Below, piece by piece: positions 34,076 through 46,924 of a stretch of 64,000 nucleotides of DNA. Every line of letters begins with the position of its first letter. Position 1 is the stretch's first letter. The position numbers and the translations under genes are program-made. The stretch is from the NCBI RefSeq assembly GCF_040712315.1, contig NC_134015.1, forward strand, positions 50,189,964 to 50,253,963. Reading direction: 5' to 3'. The DNA is from Castanea sativa. Taxonomy: Eukaryota; Streptophyta; Magnoliopsida; Fagales; Fagaceae. A model generated the notes under the pieces. That model was given only the letters and a program-made list of their open reading frames with translations, made no database searches and had not been told where the DNA came from.

Positions 34076-34395
34076 CTAAGGGAAGACGTTGTTACTCTGT
34101 TTTTACTTTTTAGGTTTGCTTTAGCTTTAGTGATTTTTTTTTTTTTTTAGAAAAGCTTTAGTGATTTCTAATGTACTAAACTACTGATTTACTGATTTGA
34201 GGTTTCTGATCTGTATTGGGTTTTTTTTTTTTTTTTTTAAATTATAAATTTGAGGGTGTTCCTAATTTTGATTGAGGGCATTCCTTTTTTTTTTAAGGGT
34301 AAAAAAATATAATTATTATATATAGTTTATTTTTTCAAGTCAGTATGTTCCTAAGAACACCCTGAGCATAATGTGGCGCTGCCACTTAAAAGAGG

Positions 34396-35920
34396 GAACC
34401 AAAAGAAAGAAGAACTTGTCAATCTTATTGAGAAAAGTTTGTTCCGTACGGTTTTGTATCTAGCTAAGCTAGCAAGAGATCTGTTTTTTTAATTTTTGAC
34501 TTAATCTTTCATGCTTTCTATAGTGTTATTAATTCACATAATTATAAGTTAACTATCAAGTTTAATAAATTTAAGTTGTGATATATGGTAGTCATTACCC
34601 GTACCACTGCTGACCTATGTTTATTTTAAGATTACTTCCTTTTTAAAACGTTTTTTATGATAATTATCATTCGGTCTTGTCGACATGTATTAAGTTATTA
34701 ACCTGTCTCTTTCTCAAAAAAAAAAAGAAAAAAAAAAAGAAAAAAAAGTTATTAACCTGTCTAGGTTCCATGAATGCTGTTTGTAACAATTGGGAAAAAA
34801 AAAAAAAAGAAGTAAATAAATACATCAGCAATGCTGAGGGGGGAATGCATACTCAATTAGTAGTTATATAAAATAGATAAGAGTTACGTTCACAACATGT
34901 TTATTACAAATCATATGTAGTATATTATAATCAGTTTTAATTTGAACACCAATAATAATTCGTAACAATCTATCATTTAAAATTTATTGTAAAAAATTTT
35001 GTGAACAAAGCATTTTTTTTTATAAAATATGTATAAGCATACGTATATATGTAACTCAAAACATATATAATAATAATAAAAAAAAACTTTGGCAAAGAAA
35101 GTCAATTTTGATTTATTAAATTTTTTCCAAGCATCCTACGTACCAATATGGAATAGGTGAGCAGGTCACCTGATTTTAACAATTTAATTTTATCTAACAA
35201 ATTTTGCCTGGCCTAGTGGTAATTTCCCCTATGCTATATATTTATTAAAAAGAATGAGGTTTTTTTTTTTGGGGGGGGGGGGGGGGGGGAATCCTTTATG
35301 CTCTCGTCGTATCTCATACGTCCTGACGCAAGAGATACTTTCTCATTTTTTTTGCCATAATTTTCAAACTCAAACCATCAAGTAATTGCTAGAAAAGCAA
35401 ATGAATTAAGCAATAAACCCAGGTTCATCTATCTTTTTTATATAATAAAGATTACATCGTTAAAAAAAGATAATGTCAATTGTTAGATGAGTAACGTGAA
35501 CTAGATTATATAAGATCCTTTTTTTTAATGTCTTCATTAATTATATTATTATTATTATATAATAATTACGATCATGCATGGGTTTAGATATATATATATA
35601 TTCTTCTCAAACCCAGCACATTGTTTTAAAGTCAAAACCTAACTCAAAACAGTTTAGGCCTTGCTTTACAAAATTTGGAAAATCAGCTTTTATCGTGCTA
35701 GTTGGTAATGCGGGTGATAAGGACATAGTGATAAACAACAGGATTAACTTGTGCAGTAAACTTGATTATAGATTATGTAGAAGTAGAAATATTTTGAGGC
35801 CTATATTATATCCAGCTAGCATCCAATGCCATAACTTGCGGGTAATAATTTTCCTTTATCATGTAGAACAAAGTTGTTTATGAATATGTTGAGTATGATT
35901 CAAGAAAAGGCTTGCTTATT
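34396..35920. other. Intergenic; includes a T11G19 homopolymer junction
   Basis: AT-rich and without a gene. An A-rich tract lies at about 34715-34748. At 35260-35289 eleven T are followed by nineteen G, which is unusual here. Short open frames near 35578-35883 have no recognisable similarity. Confidence 0.5.
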
Positions 35921-36410
35921 GTAACGAACTCGTCTCAACTGTGTAAATATTGTCCGCTTTGGAGTTTATACCTCTCACAATTTTGTTCTCGGCTAAAGCA
36001 CACAGTAGTGGGAAAAAGACTTCTACACACTAAAGGGAGGTCACTCCTTGTAAAGACATCTACATGTGTTTTTCTAAGTGATACGGGATTCCATGAATTG
36101 CAAGACCTCTCTTTTGGGTCTCTAGAATCCACCCCCTTACAGGCACACGCGTTCTCATGCGTGGGGCCCACACTTTTGGCTAAGGCATGACTTGAATACC
36201 ATCCGTAACGACCATGTCCCAACTATGTAGATATTGTCTACTTTGGGGCCCATACCTCTCACGATTTTATTCTCCCCCAAAGCACATAATAGTGGGGGAA
36301 AATGTCTCTACACACTAAATGGAGGTCACTCCTTATAAGCACATCTTCATGTACTTCCTTAGGCGATGTGGAATTTTTTGGATTACAAGACCCTCATTTT
36401 GGCTCTCTAC
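35921..36410. repeat. 284-bp tandem repeat, about 1.7 copies (LTR/TRIM-like)
   Basis: The first unit starts GTAACGAACTCGTC at 35921 and the second GTAACGACCATGTC at 36205. Shared blocks are TATTGTC(C/T)(G/A)CTTTGG, CCTCTCAC, ACACACTAAA(G/T)GGAGGTCAC and GATTCCATG/GAATTTTTTG. I recognise this as a dispersed non-coding plant repeat, probably retroelement LTR-derived; the class is uncertain. Confidence 0.7.
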
Positions 36411-38415
36411 ACTTATATTCATTTGTTTAGTAAACATGTCAACCTTAAATCTAAATTTAAGCTTGACTATTAAAGCAGCTAAGCTCAAACATTATATTGT
36501 GTTTGTGAACAAACTCGTGATTGCATACAAGGTTTGATTTAATTATATATAATAATATATTTTTATATGTATACTTGTTTAAAAATATACTTATATAGAC
36601 TAAATATTTGATTATGTAACTTTTTAAATAGATCTATATAATACCAAACTATTATTGTAGTTTAAAAAATCTATTTGTAATAAATTTTATAGATTTTATA
36701 AGGGATAAAATTTGGTAGTAATGGATACTATATATAAAAAAATAATAAGTTAATCAAGTAGTTTGTGAACATTTTCAAATTTGTTTGACTAGAAAATGAA
36801 CTAAGCTCGAACTAGGCTTATGTTTCGAAATGAAATTTAATAAACAAACCTAAACTTTAAATACTTGGTTTAGCTTTGCTTGCTTACAACTCTAATTTTA
36901 TGGCTAGAGAAAGAGAGGTTGGTTATTCTATCACGAGTTATGTTTAAGTTGTATTATCACTAAATAATTTTCTATTTAGTGTGTATTTTGACAAATCTAT
37001 TCTCATATTACATTTTCATTTTATATCTTGTGCTATTGTGTGCTTGTAAAATTTGAAGATGATAAGAGATTAATAACTATCTTATTTATTTAATGTTTAA
37101 ATATGTTTAAATAGTAAATAATATGTTATTTAACATGGAATTTGATTCAATTTAAAAAAAAAATTATACATATATCTAATAGAAAATAATATGCTATTAA
37201 CATGTAATTTGATTTGTGCACTAAAACTAATGAGAATATATAATCTAAAATTGAGATTTTAAAAATATAAATATATAAAGAAAATATTGAATAATGTAAC
37301 AATAATTAAAAGTTTTATAAACAGGATGTAACTTGTTCATGTTCCTCATATCATAAACAAAATTAGTTTTTCTTCCTCCACAAAATAGGTTCAGGTTAAG
37401 AAAATGCTGGTATATATGCATTAATTTCAATTTTTAAGAAGCATAAATGAAATAAATAAAGAAATTCTGGCTGTTCATACAGCACAGTGCAAGACACTGA
37501 AGACTCCAAGGAAACAAAAAACAAATGTAAATTTTTTGGGTTGATCTAGAGTGTCATAGTAAGAAATTTTTTTCTCTCTATAAATTTTATAATTTTGAAG
37601 TCATTGCCTTTGCTTCATGGTGCTGGAACTTTTAAGAAACACATGATCTTGACCAAATTAAAGAAAATTGGACAATAGCCTTGTTGGGCTACCTTCCAGT
37701 ATGAAACATATTAAATACTTGCTGGTCCATTCTTCACAAAGAAAATCTCATGAAAAATATAATCTATGTGCTAATCTACAATATTGACAAACCAATAATT
37801 ATTTATTATTATTTATTTGTTTGTTAATTTGTTTTGTGGTGAGATTAATGCCGTGTTCAAATCTGATGTTTGCTAATTAATTATACTTAAATGAACTGGT
37901 TTAGACTTTAGACAGTAATGTGAACAAGCAAAGACTCTAATTAAATAAATAAGAAAATTGATACAAATTTTAACATTATTATATTGCCCTATTTATAAAA
38001 ACTGGCAGAATTATAAGTTAACTAGTAACTACACATAAGTTAAAATATGATGATGACATTGATCAATATGCAAAGTTTATTTTATTTTTTTAATAGGGTA
38101 TTTTATTTTATTGTTAATATGATAATAATAATAATTTCATTACTTGTTCTTGTCAGTAAATATCGTAATAGATTCTTAAAAAGCTGAATAAGAAATGTTA
38201 ATAGTTTTGTATATGTAGCTTATTTGCACGTGTTAGTGCGAGGAATAGGGAAGGGCATATATTTGTACACCGGATTCGTGCACTTTCATTATTTTACTAT
38301 ACAAGTATCGTGCTATGTAACTCAAAAAATTATAAAATAAAATGATCATGGTATCCAAAATGAAAAAAAAATAAATAAATGAAAAGAAAGGAAATTAAAA
38401 GTCAAATTTGATTAT
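36411..38415. other. AT-rich intergenic DNA
   Basis: No gene is seen. About 36450-36890 has AGCTTGACT/AAGCTCGAAC motifs at both sides of an AT-rich core, suggestive of an old MITE but without clear ends. Confidence 0.45.
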
Positions 38416-38569
38416 GGGTTCCGGTTAGTTTAATTGGTATAGTCTCTGATAGTTGATTCAAGTTGAATAATAGATTTGAGGTTTAATCCCCTATTCCGCT
38501 TAACATCAAAAACTGATTGGTCTGATAATAAATAGCATAATCACCATAAACAAATGTCATAGGTTGAAA

Positions 38570-38575
<6 letters not shown>
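38416..38575 (+). mobile_element. tRNA-derived SINE (same family as 59537)
   Basis: GGTTAGTTTAATTGGTATAG (A box) and GAGGTTTAATCCC (B box) are followed by CAAAAACTGATTGGTCTGAT and CATAGGTTGAAACTCTCTC. The same order is present in the element at 59537-59698. It runs into a (CT)n(TA)n tract at 38570-38617. Target duplications are not clear. Confidence 0.75.
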
Positions 38576-38617
<42 letters not shown>

Positions 38618-38620
<3 letters not shown>

Positions 38621-39202
38621 AAAGTCAAACTTGAATAATAAATTGCTAGGATTTAGAATACAATTGTTACTGCCCGTGACGTCTTGGTAGCAAAGTAGAA
38701 TAATCATTAAATGGATGTTGTTGGTTTAAATCTTATTAAGTATTATTCTGAGGATCAAATCTTAATCAAATAAACTATTCTTAATGTTTTAGGTTGAAAT
38801 CTTAATGCTTACAATAAAATAATGTATTATTTTTAGTATTGTATACAAATCAGGATCAAATCTTAATCAAATAAAGTAATCAAGTTCTAGATAGTTTTAG
38901 GGTGGTTTTGTTCTGCCTCAATATTTTTTTGAATCCAACCCATAGCATAAGTGCTAGAGAAGCAATTCAATCAAACCCATTATTAAAGCCATCAACCAAA
39001 CCTGATCTTAAAGAATAATTCAAGCAAACAACTTTTTTTTATTAAAAAGCTTATGGAAATATATAGTTCAATAGTATTAAAAAAGAAGAAGATAATATAT
39101 ATATATCAATTGTTTTAAATGAGTTCATAGTATAAGATGCTATTTTTAATGTTGTGGTAGTTGTAATAATAACTAAGGAATAAGTTCATGCATGGGATTT
39201 AG
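38618..39202. other. Intergenic, no gene seen
   Basis: AT-rich with scattered SINE-like motifs (GATCAAATCTTAATC repeated near 38752 and 38853). Nothing coding is seen. Confidence 0.4.
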
Positions 39203-39471
39203 GGTCCGTTTGGATAGAACTTATTGCTGAAAATTGAAAACTGAAAACTGAAAACACTGTAGTAAAATAATTTTTAAATGTGTGAATAGTATCGTGGGAC
39301 CCATTTTTAATGAAAAAATTGTTGAAAAGTGAAATTTGTGGATCCATAAACAGTGCACGGATGCACTGTTCATGAGGAATTAGTCAACAACTACGGCTGA
39401 AAAAAAAAAAAAAAAAAGCTGAAAACGCTGAAACGCTGAAACGCAGCCCGGATAAGTTCAATCCAAACGCC
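39203..39471. mobile_element. PIF/Harbinger-like MITE
   Basis: The inverted ends GGGTCCGTTTGGATAGAACT and AGTTCAATCCAAACGCCCTC are flanked by TTA on each side, the target duplication of Tourist/PIF-Harbinger elements. The interior is non-coding (repeats of CTGAAAA and an A-run). Confidence 0.75.
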
Positions 39472-40593
39472 CTCTTAGAGGGTGATTTACTCAAACCCAG
39501 CACTTTTGTCTGAATGGGTAAAAACCCGAACTAAAAGAGTCTTGCTATATACATATTTGAAATCAGTTTTCCCCCTATATATAGTCACGGGTGACGATGT
39601 GGTATAATAGCAATTTTTTGCATAAGCTTCATTATTTTAATTTAACAAGTGATATGTATATATTTATTGTTGGTATAAAATGTACAAAATTGTATGTATT
39701 TGCATGAGCGATATGCAATATTGTACACTGTTCATGCAAATGTGTACAAAGTACAATATTATTCACATTTATTTAGTTTATGACTTAAATTGTACATAAA
39801 TAGTAAATGAGAAAACATAATTTTCCTATTATTATATGAATCATTTTAACGAATACTCTTAAGGCAATTGTTGATAAATCAAATTAAAAAAATTTTAACA
39901 CTAATTTCATGAGAAATATAAAATGCTGTAAAAAAAATTATTTTATCAATTTCGAATAAAATGTATCTAAAAATGGTTCTTAAACCAATGCCCTTAAGAC
40001 ATTTATTAACATCTCCTTGAATATAAGTCTTTTAAACTAAATTTTCAGTTATTGTTAAAAAAAAACAATTCTAATAATTAATTATTATGTTATTGAAGTG
40101 ACATTTATTATATTTGTCACATTCAATACATACGTGTTTTTATAAATAAAATAACACATTGATAATAAATTTAAGATTTTTTTTTGAGGATTTAAGATTT
40201 TCTTAATTATATATGTGGAAGTGGACGGTTTGAGACTTGGTTTTCTATAGCACGAGAAACCTAATAGGACCTTAAACTGAAAATAGTTTAAAGGATTCAA
40301 TATCATCCTGCCAAGTTTTTCCTCTATTTTTTTCCTGCTAGTTTGAATTTGACCATTTCCATTAAATAAATGCTTCATAACACGTGGACTACCCACCATA
40401 TTTATTATATTTCGTAAAACCAAAGCACCCAAAAAAAAAAAAAGGAAAAAGGAAAACCAATTGGCTGGTTAATATCTCAAGCAAAAGACTATTCTTTTCA
40501 GACTGCAGAAATGCTGGCATGCATTATGCGTTTTAACAATTTAAGTTAGTTAAACTTGATTAATAAGTTTCCTTTTTTTTATTTTTGGTAATA

Positions 40594-40628
<35 letters not shown>

Positions 40629-41170
40629 GATTGAAGACACGACGTGCATAATGATGCAACTTATGTAAGACTAGTTAAGAAACACATGGCCATGAAAATA
40701 TAAAAAGAAGGAAAGAAACAGTAGCTTTGCTGGGCTATCCTCCAATCATATGGGTTTTGTTTATAGACCAGTGTAACACTTTTCTTGATCAATTCACAAA
40801 TGTATACAGTGCGTATAAATTTACAAGTCGTGCGCAATTAAAACAAAGAAAATGTCAGATCTTCCAGGCTTCAAGGCTTGGTTTTAACGATCTCACCCAC
40901 TTTGTTCCAAACCTGGACCAATTCGAATGACTTGGTTTTGATATTCATGACAACGTTTCTTTGGCACTTTGGCAGGATAATAAAATTAATAATATATCTG
41001 TGAACAAAAATTTTCTATTTTGTGATTGAAAGTTGCTGTTGACAATACCAGCCACGCACACATCATTAAAATTTTCAAATGAATTTCCAGTTCTTGAAAG
41101 TCTAAAGATTTCAAGCCACTGGAGAAGATACATGGCACTGTGTTTAATCACCTATATAATTACATATTTT
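39472..41170. other. Intergenic, downstream of the zinc-finger gene
   Basis: No gene is seen. An (AAT)n microsatellite is present at about 40596-40628. The 3' UTR of the zinc-finger gene is expected at the right end. Confidence 0.45.
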
Positions 41171-41956
41171 CTACCTACCACTTCTAGAGGAGCTTCGTAT
41201 ATTTGCTTGCATGTTCATGCCTAACTGTAAATCCAAAGATTTATAGCTTTGCTTAGAAGCAGGCAAGGCTGAAGGCTTAAAGATATTATTAGGCCTATTC
41301 TCTCTGGACCTATCACTATGTGTTAAAGTGAAGCTACATGGATCTTGTTGGAAAGAGACTTGAGCAGGTACAGCATACAACTTTGATAACTGAGAGCCAT
41401 TAACATGAGCATCTTGATCAAAGGGATTATTGAAACAAATCTGAGACTCATCGTAGACTCTGAACTCTGAGGAGGGACTGTAAAACCAAGGAACAGTACT
41501 GTTGCCATTAGAATTAGCAAAGGCTTGGCTGTAAGGTTGAAGGTAGCAGTTGAGGCTGGCTTTCCTTGCTTGAAGCTGCAACCTTTTCTTCTTCATCCTC
41601 TCCTTCTTATGGGCATTTTGGTGACCACCCAATGCTTGTGAGTTCGCAAACTCCTTGAGACAATATTGGCACTCGAACTTCTTGTCATCAAGGCCCCCAA
41701 TTAAGCTCCTTTCCTTGGATAGTTTCTTATCTCTTTCCGATGAAACTGTTGTTGTTGATGAGTTTGCACTTTCATCTCCTTCTGCTGAGCCTTTCATGTT
41801 GCTCTCATCATTCTTACTAGGTGTTAACTCAACCCCAAATAATTTGAGCTTCTTCTCTGCATTAGAACTAGCAGAATAGCCATTTTCTCTATCCCGTGTG
41901 GGAGATTGGAAATGATTAGAGTTAGTATTGGACTCAACCTTTGCCATCACACTCAA
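41171..41956 (-). CDS. Single C2H2 zinc-finger transcription factor with EAR motif (ZFP5/6/8, GIS-like), 261 aa
   Basis: This is an intronless gene of 261 residues. An N-terminal LKLFGVEL motif (about residues 37-44) precedes one plant-type finger (C96, C99, H112, H116) with the QALGGH helix (107-112) and a basic KKERMKKKR extension. The C-terminus carries LDLQLG (about 241-246), an EAR-type repression motif. This arrangement matches the ZFP5/ZFP6/ZFP8/GIS group of nuclear regulators linked to trichome and root-hair development through gibberellin and cytokinin signalling. The exact orthologue is not assigned. The first ATG (41956) is preferred; a second in-frame ATG lies three codons on. A TATA box is about 65 bases upstream. 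Confidence 0.95.
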   Translation of the reverse strand: MSVMAKVESNTNSNHFQSPTRDRENGYSASSNAEKKLKLFGVELTPSKNDESNMKGSAEGDESANSSTTTVSSERDKKLSKERSLIGGLDDKKFECQYCLKEFANSQALGGHQNAHKKERMKKKRLQLQARKASLNCYLQPYSQAFANSNGNSTVPWFYSPSSEFRVYDESQICFNNPFDQDAHVNGSQLSKLYAVPAQVSFQQDPCSFTLTHSDRSRENRPNNIFKPSALPASKQSYKSLDLQLGMNMQANIRSSSRSGR

Positions 41957-42020
41957 AACTAGAAAAGATTAAAAACGATATTTGTAGTACTGATGCACCG
42001 ATTAGTTGTTTGGCTTCTCT

Positions 42021-42030
42021 TCCTTTTATA
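42021..42030 (-). promoter_or_regulatory. TATA box of the zinc-finger gene
   Basis: On the minus strand the sequence reads CTATAAAAGGAAGAG, 65-75 bases before the ATG at 41956, which suits a plant TATA box with a short 5' UTR. Confidence 0.65.
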
Positions 42031-42035
42031 GTAAC

Positions 42036-45000
42036 CTCTATGGTTTCCAACGATGCATTGCATCTCAAGTTTAGATTTAATATATAATAATAATCATCAT
42101 GAATGGCACAAGCATAACCAAGAGTCAATAAAAATGAAATATAAAAGAAAAGAAAAGTCAGATCAGAGAAGCCGTCTCATGCAATATTGGTATAAAAAAA
42201 ATAATAAAAAAAACTCTTTGTTCTTCTTCTTCTTCTTGTATATACACTTCAACTTTACCTATCAAAGAGGATTCAGTGTGTTCAATTAACAAGTAATTCC
42301 ATGGTCTATAAGCACTTAAAATAATTCAAGACATGCAATTATGCTACCACTTGGACATTTAAAACAAATATTCCATGCTTTAAAAGATTGCTAAAGTATT
42401 ATATTAATACCAAAAAGTCAAAGAAAAAAGGGGGATGCAATCACCTGGAAGGAAGGGGCTCCAACTTTGCAACAAAATTCTCACTGTACTTCAATGCATA
42501 TCTATGATTTTTCATTTTTTTAACTTTACAAATCAATAAGTCAGTGGATTCATGTATTGCCCTCTATTAAAGCCTAATCATATAATATACAGATAACTAC
42601 TTAAAAATTATAAATGTGGGTGCCAAGTCCCATCTACTACAGTCTACAGCTCCAAATAAAATCCTATAAAATTCAAAGTTCTGTAGAAAATGTGAATAAT
42701 CAGCACTTGATGAAGCTTCCTTTGTAATTATCCCTTTAGGTATACTTAATTAAAAATATAAAGCCCAAATTAAACATGTCTATCTTGACCATGTTTGAAA
42801 AATGCTCTTAGAATAGTAACTGAGATTAGTTGCTAGCTAACAAAGGAATATAAGAAAGTGGGCAATGATGTAAGCATATATACTAATAAGGGTCTTCAAT
42901 GAGATCTGGGCATATCTTCTTAGAGCAGGCAAAGCCTATAATTTATACCCAAAAAGCATATTTTTTCAGGTGAATCAAGTCATCAACTAATATTTTTGTA
43001 TAATTAAGCAAAGCATTTGTAATGGACAGTTGTTCTAGTTGGTCCCACTTTTTTGTGGGTTTGGGGACAATGTTACAAACTATTGGATTGTGTTGTTATT
43101 CCATTGTCTCTCCTAAGATCTTCCAAATGGTGGACTTCTTCCAATAGAATATCTCATGTTAATCAATTCCCACTCCTTTTTCTTGCTTTTTCCAGTGTAT
43201 TCAAATTAACTTTTTCTTGCTTTGGAGGAAGAATTCTAAGGAGGCATGCTGTCATCAAGCATTTCACTATCCTAACATGTGAAATAAAAATGAGGCTAGC
43301 TATAATAAGAGGTGAGATTGGATTTTTGGTGGCTTGGTGGGTTGGTTGGTTGGTTTGAATGATTGATTTCAGCTATAATTTCATTCATTAATCCACCGAT
43401 TGATAAAGAGGATCATATGGTGGCCCCTACCATAAACCACCCCTAAACACATGTTCCTATCCACTCTAATTTGCTTCTCTTCTGACATTTCCCACAAATT
43501 TTCTTATTTTATGGAATCCCAAAGAATGCCAATATTGACTGTGGCAAAAAAATATTATAAAATATTTATTTCATAAACGAGAGAACGCATGTGCGCTGAT
43601 ATATAATAATTATCTCATTGCTCTGATGTATGTATTTTTTTTCTTTTAACATGTATATCTTATATAATTACTGAACTTATATATTGTGAAAGAAATGATG
43701 TACATTTTAGATGCACAATACTCATTTTCGTTAATATGACGAACCTATGACATGTCATGTTCTTATTTTGAATTGTAGCTGAGATGTGAAATTTCCCCTA
43801 CTAATCCACCTTTTGTTAATGGCCCTTGTAATCCAAACAACTGCATGCAAATCTGCAAAACTATAATATATTGAATCAATTGGTGTAAATGCGTTTTAAG
43901 AAATTTATGCATCATTCCTTCTAGGCTCTCTAGCTGTCTAGCATTTTAAATATAATGAGGATAGTTTGTGTGACAAAGTTTATCACACCCATGTTCTCAA
44001 TACTTATGCATTGACTATTGGACATTATTTTAGTGAGAAAAAAACAGTTAGTAGCAATATTAGTCTTTTATGATCCCCCAGTTACGTGAGGGTGGTGAAA
44101 GAAGTGTAGAAGGCACTTCAAATATTCATATCTAAGTGGTACAATAGAATACATGCCACCTGTCAGCCAATATACTTGGGAAAATTGGAAAACAATTAGG
44201 AATAAGTCAAGCAGAATAACAAATAGAACTGGAAAAAAAATCATAAATAAACTCTAATAGGGACAATAGAATACATGCCACTTGTCAAGCATCATATGCT
44301 TAGGAAAATTGAAAAACTATAAGGAAAAACACTAGAAGAATAATAAGAATAATTATAATAGTACAAGGAAAAAAAAACTTAATAAACTCTAATAGGACAA
44401 AGACGCAGTAGTACAAGATTTACCAAACCAAATTTACAACTACCAGTTTTGTGGAAAGAAGAGGCTCAGATACTCAACAATTAATTAAGACTTAAAAGAG
44501 TTCAGTTTGCAGGTACCAAGTACCAACCACAGCCCACATTTGTGAAGAAGAATTCTACTTCATTTTAGAGAGACTAGGCCTTAAGGGCAAGCACGTCCAA
44601 GATAAATTAACACGCAGTATTCTCATATTCTGTGCCTAGCAATTGCTATGGTTAATTGGTTATAGTGGGCATGTTGAAATAGTTAAAAAATTTATAAATC
44701 CAATGGATATCTGCGTTCTTGGCATGAAACTACTTCGGATCTTAATAGTCATCTGAATATCAATAAGATATAGATATTATTAAATATTACAAATCTAAAT
44801 GTATATACAGGGTCATATCATTTAAAATTTTCCATAGCGTGACATTCTATACATTAGATTCAACTAACAAAATTTGAAGTAGTAATTTTAAAACTGTGTA
44901 AACATACTATCAAATGTAGGTATATATGACACATAAAAACCAAGATTAAATAGTGATTTTAATATAAGGTGTAAGATTTGATCCCCGCTTACATACACCA

Positions 45001-46780
45001 AAAATTAATTAGCATTTTAGTGTAATGATAAAAAACAATTATCATTAGCGGACATATAATTTGGGTTAAAAACTATCTAAAAAAGAAAGATAAGATAGGT
45101 TGATATCCGAACCTAAGTTGGCCAATAACAAGGGAAGCTTTTTGGAATGACACATACAAGGGAACAGTACATGTCATGTTTAGCCTACCGACGAAGATCC
45201 ATGGAAAGAGGGTTCAATCATCAATGGTCTTCTTTGGGCGCCGGGTATTAAAGTTTTTCATAACTGTATCAGCAAAGCACTTTCATAATAATAATAATTA
45301 AAGTGTGTTTGTAATTATCCTCTGGCAGAAGAAAGAATCTGAGGAGAGATTGTCATAATATATGTATTAGGGTTTTCATTGCTCTCTAATTTTAATTATA
45401 GCAGCAAGGTTTTGATTCGTTGATGCGTCATATTCGATTTATAGTAGCTTTTTTGGGCAAAAGCATGTAAAGGGTCTTTATATAGAATTAGAAAACAATA
45501 TTGTTTTGTCTAATTTTGAAGATTTGCATAAGGATATATATAGTGTGGTTTGCGCACTATAGCTATAATCACATCATATTTGAACCAAATATTAATTAAG
45601 GTAATGGGGCGACTTCTTCACATGTTTTTTTCTTCTTTGATTTTTTTTCTCTTTCTTTTTGATGAAAGACTCCTTCACATGTTAGGATAGTGCATATTAA
45701 AAGGGCTACTAGAATAATGAACAATATTAATAATAAGTAAACTTAGCGTGCACATGAACAAGATGCAAAAAGTACACATAAATGGCTTGTTTAAGTGTTA
45801 ACTACCCCAACCAACATTAAACTTTATAAATTTATAGTACATAATCTTTCACAAAAATTAAAAAATATATATATATATATATCGGATTTTGATTTGAATT
45901 TTATTATAGAATGAAATTAATATAAATTTGAGGCGGGTTTAGGGTTTCTTAGGTTTTAGGTGGAAAAATAAAAATAAAAAACAAAACAAAACTCAATAGC
46001 ATCAAATTCGTACTTGTAGGCAAACAGGGTAAGGAAAAGGAAAAGAAAAAGCTCCCTAAAGAAACTCTAATCTTTATAAACTAGCAATAAAGAGGACATG
46101 CATTTAGGTTATTAAAGTTGTTAAAGGACTTACCGTGTGTTTGACTAATATTCAAATTTATCCTATTTTCATGTTAACTTATATACAACTTTTTAAAGTT
46201 CACTTTTTTTTATTTATAAATTTACTATACTTTTACCTATTTATTTTAAATTATCCAAAAAACAACACTTAAAATCGCCTCAGTGTATCTTTGATAACTT
46301 TTTTTACAAGTTTCATTACCAAAGAGACTAGCTTTACCTAAATAGGTCTAATACAAATTTGTAATGATGTTATTTTTTATTGTCTATTTAAAAAAAAAAA
46401 ACTTGGTTAGAAATATTAGATATGCTGCCCTACAGCTTGAACCCGCTCCTCCATTCTCAACAACTCTCAAGCACTTAGTACTTGGGAGTACTAATTCGCC
46501 TCAAATTCGGTTGGTTTTTCAACTGTCTATTTGAAACAATATATTACTTTGAAGTAAACTCACCTAACTTTTGAGATTTATGAAAAGTACAATCTACAGA
46601 AAAAATAAAAGGTTAACGTTCGGTACAAAACTTAATTACAAAAAGCAATGACAGTTTTGGAGGGTGGCGGGGGCACGAACAAAGAAGAATTGCATTATAA
46701 GAAACTCCTATATATTTTCCATCAAATTAAGAACTATGCATTTATTTAATTAAGAAAAGACAAAGTCTTGTACTAGCAAT
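42036..46780. other. Long intergenic region upstream of the zinc-finger gene
   Basis: AT-rich with no convincing coding sequence. It includes the distal promoter of the zinc-finger gene at its left. A paired repeat (GGGACAATAGAATACATGCCA with CTTGTCA, near 44140 and 44262) suggests a local duplication. A degenerate SINE is described at 44968. Confidence 0.5.
44968..45090 (+). mobile_element. Degenerate SINE fragment
   Basis: The order GTAAGATTTGATCCCCGC (B box region), ACACCAAAAATTAATTAGC, GTGTAATGATAAAAAACAAT and TATCATTAGCGGACAT follows the body of the SINE at 59537 (reverse complement). The 5' A-box half is poorly preserved. Confidence 0.6.
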
Positions 46781-46783
46781 TAA

Positions 46784-46921
46784 TGGTCTGTTTGGTTGGT
46801 TTGTTTAAGTAATGTTGTTTGAGTGTTTTTGATGTACGTGAAAGTCAAAAAATATGTTAAAATGTATATAAAATTGTTTAAAATTTGTGAAAATGTGTTA
46901 GAATTTAGCTACCAAACACTC
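46784..46921. mobile_element. Tourist-like MITE, family member 2
   Basis: Ends TGGTCTGTTTGGTTGG and GCTACCAAACACTC are inverted and flanked by TAA at 46781-46783 and 46922-46924. The 138-base length and interior (GATGTACGTGAAAGTC, AAAATGTATATAAAATTG) match the element at 55459. Confidence 0.75.
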
Positions 46922-46924
46922 TAA

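Larger units (their letters stand above)
29876..34387 (-). mobile_element. hAT DNA transposon, 4.5 kb (inactivated)
   Basis: Termini TAGTGGCGGTTTCAG (left) and GCGCTGCCACTT (right, reverse complement AAGTGGCAGC) are short imperfect inverted repeats, and both sides carry a subterminal CAGGGTGTTC. A perfect 8-bp duplication AAAAGAGG flanks it, as expected for hAT. It encodes a minus-strand transposase (30001-33090, decayed) that is interrupted by another element (31055-31783). The region preceding the transposase start holds a GA microsatellite and GC-richer tandem repeats. Confidence 0.92.

Noticed and set aside
38416..38500. Possible tRNA gene (A- and B-box motifs)
   Set aside because: No cloverleaf or anticodon arm can be formed; box spacing and downstream body fit a SINE.
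43053..43358. 101-codon plus-strand frame
   Set aside because: Isolated, no splice partners or recognisable motif; probably chance.
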